Assembly (NCBI GenBank): GCA_905213155.1
Contig: CAJMHI010000042.1
Location: 1-15,444 of the forward strand
DNA length: 15,444 nt
Direction of reading: 5' to 3'
DNA from: an uncultured Acidaminococcus sp.
Lineage (GTDB): Bacteria; Bacillota; Negativicutes; Acidaminococcales; Acidaminococcaceae
A model generated the notes under the pieces. That model ran no database searches. It worked only from the letters and a program-made list of their open reading frames with translations, and was not told where the DNA came from. A program made the position numbers and the translations under genes. How positions within the stretch are numbered: the first letter of the stretch is position 1; each line of letters starts with the position of its first letter. Below, piece by piece: positions 6,614 to 13,613 of the stretch.

Positions 6614-8665
6614 TTACGCTTTTTTCACAATGTGAGCATGGGGGTAAACTTTTGCCACCGCATCTTTGATTTGTTTTTCATCGGTGAGATACGGAATGGT
6701 AATCTGCCCTACACCATACCGGGTATGGTTGTATTCCACAGCCGTTTCCATGGCGTGTTCATTCCGTGCCCAGCTGCGCCGTGCCACGCCGCTCATCACG
6801 TCCCAGGACAGGGAGCTGCGAATGATTTCATCCACTCTGTGGCTGCCATCCAGTACCAGACCAAATCCACCGTTGATCGCCTTGCCGATACCGGTGCCAC
6901 CGCCGTTATGGAGTGCGCACAAGCTCATGCCTCTGGCGGCGTTGCCAGCAAAGCATTGCACAGCCATATCGGCCATAACGTTGGATCCGTCTTTGATATT
7001 GCTGGTTTCACGGAACGGGGAATCCGTACCGGATACATCGTGATGGTCACGTCCCATCATAACAGGTCCGATCTCGCCTCTGCGTACCATATCGTTAAAT
7101 TTCAGGGCAATATTCACACGGCCCACTTCATCCTGGTACAGAATACGTGCCTGGGTTCCAACCACCAGTTTGTTCTTTTCTGCATCCCGGATCCAGTTAT
7201 AGTTATCCCGATCCTGATACCGGCGGTTCACATCAATGCAGCTCATAGCGGCCATATCGGTCTTATGCAGATCTTCCGGTTTGCCGGACAGGCAGACCCA
7301 ACGGAACGGGCCATAGCCATAGTCAAACAGCAGCGGTCCCATAATATCTTCCACATAGCTGGGCCAAATGAATCCGTCTTTATCATCTACGCCGTTCTTG
7401 GAAATTTCTTTTACGCCGGAATCAAAGACAGCCTTCATGAAGGAGTTGCCATAGTCAAAGAAGTATACGCCGCGATCGGTGAGTTTCTTTAAAGCGTTGT
7501 AGTGAGCATGCAGAGTTTTGTTAACCAGATCCTTAAATTTAGCAGGATCTTCTGCCAGCATCTTGGTTCTTTCTTCAAAGGTCAGGCCCTGTGGGCAGTA
7601 TCCGCCGCCATATACGTTATGGCAACTGGTCTGGTCAGAGAGCAGATCTACATGGATGTTGTGTTCCACAATATATTCCAGCAAATCTACAATGTTGCCA
7701 TGGTAAGCATAGGATTTCCCGGATTTTTCCGCCATGGATTTTTGTGCCATAGCAATGACTTCCGGCAGAGAATCGCTTACGCCGCTGATCCAGCCCTGAT
7801 CCAGACGAGTCTGGATTCTGGAGTAGTCGACTTCTGCCACGATGGCAGTGCATTTGGCAATTTCTGCAGCTTTGCCCTGGGCACCGCTCATGCCGCCCAA
7901 ACCACTGGTTACAAAGAGCTTGCCGCCCATGTCGCCATCTTCCGGCACACCCAATTGTTGACGACCGGCGTTTAATACGGTGTTAAAGGTTCCATGGACA
8001 ATGCCTTGGGGTCCGATGTACATCCAGCCACCAGCCGTCATCTGGCCGTAGTTGGCAACGCCCATTTCTTCAGCAATTTCCCAATCCCACATATTGTCAT
8101 ATTCACCAATCATCAAGCCGTTGGTAATAATGACTTTGGGGGCTTCCGGTTTAGAACGGAACAGGCCCAGAGGATGCCCGGATTCCATTACCAGCGTTTG
8201 GTCAACCGTCATGTTTTCCAAATATTTTTTAATGAGCAGGTATTGCATCCAGTCATGGCAAACACTTCCGGTTTCGCCGTAGGTAACTAGTTCATACGGA
8301 TACAGCGCTACTTCAAAGTCCAGGTTGTTATCAATCATGACCTGGAACGCTTTGCCTTCCAGGCATTTGCCTTTGTACTCATCAATGGGTTTGCCATAGA
8401 TCCGGCCTTCCGGACGGAAACGATAACCATAAATCCGGCCCCGTGTGGTCAGTTCTTCCAAAAATTCAGGAATCAATTCCTGATGGTATTCTTCAGGAAT
8501 ATAGCGCAATGCGTTCTTCAGTGCAATCTCAGTTTGCGCCGGAGTCAGACGGAAGCCACGGTCAGGGGCTCTACGAATTCCTTCCTGGAACGGTTTGGGT
8601 TTGGGCAAGCCATTTGGGAATTCCAATTTAATCGTCATGGCTTCTGCAATGTCTTTGTTTTTCAT
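6614..8665 (-). CDS. hutU: Urocanate hydratase (long, eukaryote-like form)
   Basis: An NAD-dependent cytoplasmic enzyme that adds water to urocanate to give 4-imidazolone-5-propionate. At 683 residues it is longer than the roughly 555-residue form of Pseudomonas or Bacillus and matches the long type seen in animals and some anaerobes. The urocanase signature YGQMTAGGWMYIGPQGIVHG spans 206-225 and the NAD-binding glycine loop SGLGGMSGAQ spans 254-263. The conserved HHDVSGTDSPFRET segment follows at 542-555, then HNGGGTGIG at 587-595. The ARIC segment that carries the essential Cys in the short bacterial form reads ARILYQ here (L510). From memory this also holds for the animal enzyme, so it marks the long subfamily rather than a defect. 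The ATG at 8665 follows AAAGGAG. Its promoter resembles that of the upstream transporter gene. Confidence 0.95.
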   Translation of the reverse strand: MKNKDIAEAMTIKLEFPNGLPKPKPFQEGIRRAPDRGFRLTPAQTEIALKNALRYIPEEYHQELIPEFLEELTTRGRIYGYRFRPEGRIYGKPIDEYKGKCLEGKAFQVMIDNNLDFEVALYPYELVTYGETGSVCHDWMQYLLIKKYLENMTVDQTLVMESGHPLGLFRSKPEAPKVIITNGLMIGEYDNMWDWEIAEEMGVANYGQMTAGGWMYIGPQGIVHGTFNTVLNAGRQQLGVPEDGDMGGKLFVTSGLGGMSGAQGKAAEIAKCTAIVAEVDYSRIQTRLDQGWISGVSDSLPEVIAMAQKSMAEKSGKSYAYHGNIVDLLEYIVEHNIHVDLLSDQTSCHNVYGGGYCPQGLTFEERTKMLAEDPAKFKDLVNKTLHAHYNALKKLTDRGVYFFDYGNSFMKAVFDSGVKEISKNGVDDKDGFIWPSYVEDIMGPLLFDYGYGPFRWVCLSGKPEDLHKTDMAAMSCIDVNRRYQDRDNYNWIRDAEKNKLVVGTQARILYQDEVGRVNIALKFNDMVRRGEIGPVMMGRDHHDVSGTDSPFRETSNIKDGSNVMADMAVQCFAGNAARGMSLCALHNGGGTGIGKAINGGFGLVLDGSHRVDEIIRSSLSWDVMSGVARRSWARNEHAMETAVEYNHTRYGVGQITIPYLTDEKQIKDAVAKVYPHAHIVKKA

Positions 8666-8727
8666 TATGCATACACTCCTTTTTCTTACTCGTTGTTTTT
8701 GGAGGACTTTTGTCGTTTCATGGCTTT

Positions 8728-8757
8728 ATTGTAGCGGGTATTCATCTAAAAAACGTC
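8728..8757 (-). promoter_or_regulatory. hutU-hutI promoter with 11-bp tandem half-sites
   Basis: On the minus strand: a TTTAGACG half-site (GACG at 8757-8754), a second TTTAGATG half-site exactly 11 bases on (GATG at 8746-8743), a 9-base gap, then TACAAT at 8733-8728 as the likely -10. The predicted start of transcription is about 55 bases before the hutU ATG. There is no good -35 hexamer, so an activator binding the tandem half-sites is likely. The same layout occurs before the transporter gene at 11920-11954. Confidence 0.65.
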
Positions 8758-8806
8758 TAAATCTTGTTTGCTTTTAGAAAAACTTTTTTTGTTATTTTTT
8801 CCATTA

Positions 8807-8832
8807 TTGACGTTTTTTCCGGTTTCCGTCAA
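8807..8832. promoter_or_regulatory. Upstream inverted repeat TTGACG/CGTCAA, possible operator
   Basis: TTGACG at 8807-8812 and CGTCAA at 8827-8832 form a 6-bp inverted repeat with a 14-bp spacer, 70 to 100 bases upstream of the hutU promoter. The plus-strand GACGTTTTTT at 8809-8818 is an inverted copy of the minus-strand GACGTTTTTT of the proximal half-site (8757-8748). It may be a distal site for the same regulator; chance is not excluded in such AT-rich DNA. Confidence 0.35.
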
Positions 8833-8847
8833 ATTATAATCCATAAA

Positions 8848-8882
8848 TGACAAAAGCTGCGGGTACTCCGCAGCCTTTGTCA
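8848..8882 (-). terminator. Rho-independent terminator after hutH
   Basis: On the minus strand a 15-pair stem (one G-U) with a GC-rich core GCTGCGG/CCGCAGC and a 5-base loop. The core is followed by TTTTGTCATTT. It starts 20 bases after the hutH stop and separates the transporter-hutH unit from hutU-hutI. Confidence 0.85.
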
Positions 8883-8901
8883 GGATAACACAAGCAGGGT
8901 A

Positions 8902-10461
8902 TTAGAAAAATTTCAGGGGAACTTTCTCTTCTACTGCTTCCAAGATAGAACCATCTTCTACAGCCTTGGTGACTTTTTCCAGTTCATCGTACATTTCAAT
9001 ATCTTTGTCATTTTCAATAAAGGCATTGTGCTGCCGTACTACATCATAGGCAGTTTGCGTTCCCAGGCCCAGTTTCAAGCCTTGTTCCTGCCGCAGGTCA
9101 ATGGCCTGACAGGCTGCCATGATTTCCGTAGCAACTACCCGGCGTACGTTGAAGGCAATGTCGCCGGCCTTGCGTGCAGCATAGGCCCCCATGCTGACCA
9201 AGTCTTCCTGGTTTTCTCCGGTAGGAATGGAATCCACAGAAGATGGATGGGCCAGCACTTTATTTTCACTGACCAGTGCAGCCTGGGCATATTGGGTAAT
9301 CATAAAGCCAGAGTTCAGTCCAGGATGTTTTACCAGGTAGGAGGGGAATCCGCTGAGTGCATTGTTCAGCAGCCGTTCTGTACGCCGTTCCGATACACTG
9401 GCGATTTCGGCCAAACCGATGCCTAAGAAATCAAAGGGCTGCGCCACAGGTTCGCCGTGGAAGTTACCGCCGCTGAGAACCCGACCGTCCGGCAGGACAA
9501 TGGGGTTATCGGTAGCCGCATTGATTTCAATGTCTACTTTGCTCTTTACATAGCCCAAGGTATCCTTGTTGGCGCCGTGAATCTGCGGAATGCAGCGCAG
9601 GGAGTAAGGATCCTGCACCCGGATTTCTGCCTGGTGGGTAACAAAAGTAGAACCATTCAGCAGGGCTCTCATATTGTAAGCGGTATCCAGCTGTCCTTGG
9701 TGCGGCCGCATGATATGCAGTCCTTCATCAAACACATCAATAATGCCTCTTTGGGCTTCCATGGAAAGTGCTGCAGAAATATCGCTGACTTTCAACAGCT
9801 GCATGCCTTCCCACAGGGCGAAGCTGCCCATAGCCGTCAAAACGGAAGTCCCGTTCAAAAGTCCCAGACCTTCTTTGGCTGCCAGACGGATGGTGGGAAT
9901 TCCAGCCAAATCCATGGCTTTTTTACCGCTCATCACGGTTCCATTGTATTCTGCCCGGCCCAAGCCCAGCATAGGCAACGCCATATGTGCCAGCGGTGCC
10001 AGGTCACCGGAAGCCCCTACAGAACCTTTCTCAGGAATATAGGGATGTACACCTTTATTGATCATATCCACCAAAGTCGTCACTGTGGACAGCCGCACAC
10101 CGGAATATCCTTTAACCAGGGCATTGGCACGAATGGTCATAACAGCACGGGTCACTTCTTTGGAAAGGGGTTTACCATAGCCGCAGCAATGAGTCCGCAC
10201 CAGATTTTCCTGAAGCTGTGCCGTATCTTCTTTAGATACGCTGACCCTTGCCAGGGAAGCAAATCCTGTGGTAATCCCATATACCGGCCGTTCATGTTCC
10301 ACGATTTCATCTACAATGGCCCGGGATGCTTTGATTTTATCCACAGCAGCCGGTGCAATGCTGACCTTGGCGCCATAGCGACAGATAGCAATCAATTGCT
10401 CCAGTGTCAGGGTATCGCCATCCAGTACAACCTCTTTGATGCTTTTTACGTCTTTTAACAT
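8902..10461 (-). CDS. hutH: Histidine ammonia-lyase (canonical, MIO-containing)
   Basis: A 519-residue cytoplasmic enzyme that removes ammonia from L-histidine to give urocanate. The MIO-forming triad A150-S151-G152 lies in the hallmark GSVGASGDLAPLAHMAL. Other active-site positions, assigned by comparison with Pseudomonas HutH, are all present: Y61 (YGITTGF), H91 (LVRTH), N203 (LLNGT), Q283/Y286/R289 (QDPYSLR), F334 (GNFHGE) and E419 (ENQED). The ATG at 10461 is chosen because AAGGAGG precedes it and the protein then starts like its family. The in-frame start at 10578 would add 39 unrelated residues and overlap the transporter gene. It follows the transporter by 82 bases and probably shares its transcript. 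Confidence 0.97.
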   Translation of the reverse strand: MLKDVKSIKEVVLDGDTLTLEQLIAICRYGAKVSIAPAAVDKIKASRAIVDEIVEHERPVYGITTGFASLARVSVSKEDTAQLQENLVRTHCCGYGKPLSKEVTRAVMTIRANALVKGYSGVRLSTVTTLVDMINKGVHPYIPEKGSVGASGDLAPLAHMALPMLGLGRAEYNGTVMSGKKAMDLAGIPTIRLAAKEGLGLLNGTSVLTAMGSFALWEGMQLLKVSDISAALSMEAQRGIIDVFDEGLHIMRPHQGQLDTAYNMRALLNGSTFVTHQAEIRVQDPYSLRCIPQIHGANKDTLGYVKSKVDIEINAATDNPIVLPDGRVLSGGNFHGEPVAQPFDFLGIGLAEIASVSERRTERLLNNALSGFPSYLVKHPGLNSGFMITQYAQAALVSENKVLAHPSSVDSIPTGENQEDLVSMGAYAARKAGDIAFNVRRVVATEIMAACQAIDLRQEQGLKLGLGTQTAYDVVRQHNAFIENDKDIEMYDELEKVTKAVEDGSILEAVEEKVPLKFF

Positions 10462-10503
10462 GATGATCCTCCTTAATTGTATGTCGTACCTAGCAATGTA
10501 AGT

Positions 10504-10527
10504 AAGGGGCCGGCTGGCCAGCCCCTT
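10504..10527 (-). other. GC-rich hairpin between transporter gene and hutH
   Basis: AAGGGGC pairs with GCCCCTT around a 10-base loop. The 12-bp palindrome GGCTGGCCAGCC (10512-10523) overlaps it and offers an alternative fold. On the minus strand only CCTTACTTAC follows, so there is no proper T-tail. More likely a partial attenuator or RNA-stability element than a true terminator. Confidence 0.5.
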
Positions 10528-10543
10528 GTTGTTTTTTTGTTTA

Positions 10544-11851
10544 TCAGCCCAGGATGATAGCACCAATGGTACCGCCAACCAACAGCGTTAAATCGAAGAA
10601 GATAAAGGTGGGTACGCAGGTATCCCAAACGTGGTTGTGCTGTCCATCCGCGTTCAGCCCGGACGTTGGTCCCAAGGTCGAGTCAGAAGCAGGAGAACCG
10701 GCATCCCCCAAAGCAGCCGCCACACCAATCAGCAGAATAATTGCCGGAATATGGAATCCTATTTTCAATCCCAGAGGAATGTAGATGGAGGCAATAACAG
10801 GAATGGTTCCGAAAGAGGTTCCAATCCCCATGGTAATGATAAGGCCAACCATCAGCATCAGAATAGCGCCGCCTAATTTGGTATTAACCAGCAGCGTGGT
10901 TGCTTCCACCAAAGATTCTACGGAGTGGGTTTCCCGGAGTACATTACCATAGCCGGCTGCAATCAGCATAACAAAGGCGATAAAGCCCATCATGTTTACG
11001 CCGCCGTTAATGGTATCATCCAGTTTATCCCACTTAATGCTGCCAGTCAGTACCATGACCAAAAGGCCGCACATAGCACCGATGGGCAAAGACTGGAAGT
11101 ACAGCTGGGCGATAAATGCCGCACCAGCGCCCGCCAGGGCTTTCCAGCAGTCAATATTCCATTCTGCATGTCCGGCGTTGGGATCCTGCCCCATAACAGG
11201 CAGATCCTGATATTCCCGGTCCCGGCTGCAGTAGAAGATAATGGCCAGGACAAGTCCTACCAGCATGGAAGCGCCACCGATCCACATTACAGAAGCGATA
11301 TCAGCAATGGCAACCTGCACATTGTTGGCAACCATCTGGTCTTTGATGATCGTCATAAACAGCAGACCAAAGCCAACCGGCAGGGACACATACGGAGCTT
11401 TCAGGCCAAAGGTCAGAGAACAGGCCACGGCTCTTCTGTCAAGTTTCATTTTGTTCATAACACTCAGCAGGGGAGGAATTAAAATAGGAATAAATGCAAT
11501 GTGTACAGGAATCAAGTTTTGAGAAAAACAGGAAACGAAGGCAATCATCAGGCAAAATGCCACTTTTTTATCGCCTACCACTTTAGTGATTTTCCGTGCC
11601 AGGATATCAGCAATACCACTGCGACCAATGGCTACTGCCAAAGCACCTAACAGGATATAACTCAGTGCCGTTTCCGAGTTACCACCCATTCCACTAATCA
11701 TTGTACTAACCGTGTCGGAGATACTCATGCCGCCAGTCACACCAGCGATAACCGCCGCTGCCAGGATGGCCAGCAATACGTTCATCTTAATCAGGCAGAG
11801 TACAGACATGATAACCACTGATATTACAATGGGGTTAGTCAAAATTTCCAT
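10544..11851 (-). CDS. YuiF/NhaC-type membrane transporter, probable histidine permease
   Basis: A 435-residue integral membrane protein with about 11-12 hydrophobic segments starting at residue 7. The C-terminal hallmark of the YuiF branch of the Na+/H+ antiporter (ion transporter) superfamily is clear: GDAGSPASDSTLGPTSGLNA followed by DGQHNHVWDTCVPTF at about 380-415. Members of this family are often encoded with hut genes and are annotated as histidine or other amino-acid permeases. Placement directly before hutH, with a promoter like that of hutU, supports histidine import, probably driven by an ion gradient. The substrate is inferred from context. The ATG at 11851 has AAAGGAG about 10 bases upstream, a leader closely resembling that of hutU. 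Confidence 0.85.
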   Translation of the reverse strand: MEILTNPIVISVVIMSVLCLIKMNVLLAILAAAVIAGVTGGMSISDTVSTMISGMGGNSETALSYILLGALAVAIGRSGIADILARKITKVVGDKKVAFCLMIAFVSCFSQNLIPVHIAFIPILIPPLLSVMNKMKLDRRAVACSLTFGLKAPYVSLPVGFGLLFMTIIKDQMVANNVQVAIADIASVMWIGGASMLVGLVLAIIFYCSRDREYQDLPVMGQDPNAGHAEWNIDCWKALAGAGAAFIAQLYFQSLPIGAMCGLLVMVLTGSIKWDKLDDTINGGVNMMGFIAFVMLIAAGYGNVLRETHSVESLVEATTLLVNTKLGGAILMLMVGLIITMGIGTSFGTIPVIASIYIPLGLKIGFHIPAIILLIGVAAALGDAGSPASDSTLGPTSGLNADGQHNHVWDTCVPTFIFFDLTLLVGGTIGAIILG

Positions 11852-11919
11852 ACGTCGATCACTCCTTTTCTGGGATTGTCCATACGAGGACCCTGCTATT
11901 TCCCGTGTTCGATGGTTTT

Positions 11920-11954
11920 ATTGTACTCACTCTTTGTCAAAAAAATGTCAAAAA
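11920..11954 (-). promoter_or_regulatory. Transporter-hutH promoter with 11-bp tandem half-sites
   Basis: On the minus strand: TTTTTGACA twice with an 11-base period (GACA at 11949-11946 and 11938-11935), a 9-base gap, then TACAAT at 11925-11920. The block TACAATAAA continues into a pyrimidine or purine variant of RCCAT, as at hutU. The predicted leader is about 60 bases. The spacing from either TTGACA to TACAAT (20 or 9) does not suit sigma-A alone, so the repeats look like activator or operator sites. Confidence 0.65.
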
Positions 11955-12000
11955 TGAAGCTCCTCGCAATACGATTTTGAATTTTCTTTAATTTATACAC

Positions 12001-12050
12001 AAAAGACAAGACGGATCCTTCTTGTAATAGAAAGATCCGTCTTGTCTTTT
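12001..12050 (-). terminator. Terminator after the hutH paralogue
   Basis: A 20-base arm at 12001-12020 pairs with 12031-12050 with one mismatch (a G-U on the minus strand) around a 10-base loop. The innermost 17 of the outer pairs are perfect, and the arm ends in AAAA/TTTT. It begins 10 bases after the stop codon. It is symmetrical enough to work in both directions and insulates the next promoter. Confidence 0.9.
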
Positions 12051-12060
12051 GTTTCACTTT

Positions 12061-13596
12061 TTAAAGTAATTTCTTCCCCATGCCAGTTTCCGCCCAGCTC
12101 GTGATACTGCCATCATGAATTTTATTCTTCAGGTATTCAATATACGGATATAAGAACATGTCTTCCTTCATCTCAGGAATTTTCCGTCCAATTTCCGTCA
12201 GTACTTTCCGACTGGCGCTGCTGCGCTGCCATTTTGCGTTCACAAAGGGCTGGGCCTCATACACGGACAATAGTTCAATGGCCAGGATATACTCCAGTTT
12301 CTCTGCCACTGCCAACGACTTTTTTGCCGCGTTATACCCCATGGCCACATAATCTTCCTGGTTCCCACAGGTAGGTGTGTTATCTATAACCGCCGAAGTG
12401 CAGAGAATCCTCATCTGGTTTAAAAGTCCCGCCTGGGTATACTGGGGAATCATGACACCGGAATTAAGTCCTGGATTTTGGATTAAAAACCAAGGATACC
12501 CAGACAGACTGCTATCAATCAGACGGTTATTTCGCCGTTCGCTCATTTTCCCCAGCATGGCGGCGCCGAGACAGCAACTGTCCATGGCCAGGCCCACATA
12601 GGAGGAATCGGCATTGCAGCCGGAAATCACATCTTCCCGCCCGTTTTCCGTCCAGATAATCGGATTGTCGCAGCAGGAATTCATCTCAATTTCTATAGTC
12701 TTTCTTGCATCGTCCAGCGTTTTTTTCACAGCTCCGTGGAGTTGGGGAATACATCGCAGGCTAAGGGCATCCTGTACATGGGAACCTTTAGCTGCTGCAA
12801 TAACCTGGGAATCTTCTAGTAAATTGCGGATATTTTCTGCCGTTTTTTTCTGTTCCGGATGAGGGCGTACTGCCATGACCCGGGCATCAAAAGCATTCAT
12901 GACACCCTGGAGAATCTCCACGCTCATAGCTCCGATCACATCAGCTGTTTTAGCAGCCTGCAGCAAATCGTACAAGCCAATCGCACTCATAGCAGTTGGA
13001 GACGTAGTTCCGCTTACAAGTGCCAATCCTTCTTTGGACGCAAGCGTTAGCGGCGTAAGTCCCGCTTTGGCTAGAGCCGCTTTGCCCTCCAACAGCACTC
13101 CGTCATAATAAGCCTTTCCCCGCCCGGTAAGCACCAGTGCCATATGGGCTTCCGGTGAAAGATAGCCCACGCTCCCATCTCCTGGGGCCCAAGGCACCAG
13201 ATTTTTGTTAAGGAACTGCCGCAGTTGTTCCAGTACACTCAACCGCACGCCGCTGTATCCTTGTCCCAAATTCTGTAGCATCATGAGGAGTGTTCCCCGT
13301 ACGGCTTCTTCTGACAAAGGACTGCCTACGGAAACAGAATGAGACAAAATAATATTTTCTTGTAGTTTGGCAGTTTCTTCCCGACTGATTGTTTTTGTGG
13401 ACAGTGCCCCAAAGCCAGTAGTAACACCGTACATGACCCGATCTTTGGCGACCCAGGCTTCCACTATGGACCGGGCGCGATTTACCCTTGCTTTATAGTC
13501 TTCACTGAAAGCAACCGGAGCATGGCCCCTCACAACTTCCATAAATTGTTCTAAGCTGAGTTTTGGTCCTAACAGCACTTGTTCTGTTGTAGTCAT
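12061..13596 (-). CDS. MIO-less HutH paralogue, candidate histidine-betaine trimethylammonia-lyase (ergothionase-like)
   Basis: An intact 511-residue member of the histidine/phenylalanine ammonia-lyase superfamily. The GSVGASGDLAPLAHMAL hallmark reads GSVG-YLSPEAHMAL (141-154): exactly three residues are missing, the Ala-Ser-Gly that cyclises to MIO, so that cofactor cannot form. Retained positions are Y56, H86, Q275, R281 and N412-Q413-E414. Changed positions relative to HutH are Asn to S195, Tyr to L278 and Phe to A329 (CNADSS in place of GNFHGE). MIO activates a poor amine leaving group; a trimethylammonium group does not need this. With a BCCT betaine importer 17 bases upstream, the substrate is probably ergothioneine or hercynine, giving thiourocanate or urocanate plus trimethylamine. 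Ergothionases are known to be lyases without MIO; membership in that group is inferred. The ribosome binding site (GGGG) is weak, so coupling to the transporter is likely. Confidence 0.85.
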   Translation of the reverse strand: MTTTEQVLLGPKLSLEQFMEVVRGHAPVAFSEDYKARVNRARSIVEAWVAKDRVMYGVTTGFGALSTKTISREETAKLQENIILSHSVSVGSPLSEEAVRGTLLMMLQNLGQGYSGVRLSVLEQLRQFLNKNLVPWAPGDGSVGYLSPEAHMALVLTGRGKAYYDGVLLEGKAALAKAGLTPLTLASKEGLALVSGTTSPTAMSAIGLYDLLQAAKTADVIGAMSVEILQGVMNAFDARVMAVRPHPEQKKTAENIRNLLEDSQVIAAAKGSHVQDALSLRCIPQLHGAVKKTLDDARKTIEIEMNSCCDNPIIWTENGREDVISGCNADSSYVGLAMDSCCLGAAMLGKMSERRNNRLIDSSLSGYPWFLIQNPGLNSGVMIPQYTQAGLLNQMRILCTSAVIDNTPTCGNQEDYVAMGYNAAKKSLAVAEKLEYILAIELLSVYEAQPFVNAKWQRSSASRKVLTEIGRKIPEMKEDMFLYPYIEYLKNKIHDGSITSWAETGMGKKLL

Positions 13597-13613
13597 TTTG
13601 TACCCCGTCTTCT

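Noticed and set aside
6545..7492. A 315-residue open frame on the plus strand
   Set aside because: It is wholly antisense to hutU and the gap after it. The minus strand carries a strongly conserved enzyme, and the plus frame has no family motif or convincing ribosome binding site.
8833..8838. TATAAT on the minus strand between hutH and hutU as the hutU promoter
   Set aside because: The -35 position falls in the terminator stem and does not resemble TTGACA, and the leader would be about 160 bases. The TACAAT promoter shared with the transporter gene is better supported, though a second start here is possible.
9457..10458. A 333-residue open frame on the plus strand
   Set aside because: Antisense to the conserved hutH; a codon-bias shadow with no recognisable domain.
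10462..10578. Longer hutH starting at 10578
   Set aside because: It adds 39 residues unlike any HutH, overlaps the transporter's end, and contains the GC hairpin and the real ribosome binding site of the 10461 start.
12061..13596. The second hutH as a pseudogene
   Set aside because: The frame is intact at family length, the three-residue loss is in frame and clean, many active-site residues are kept, and the operon has a strong promoter and terminator.
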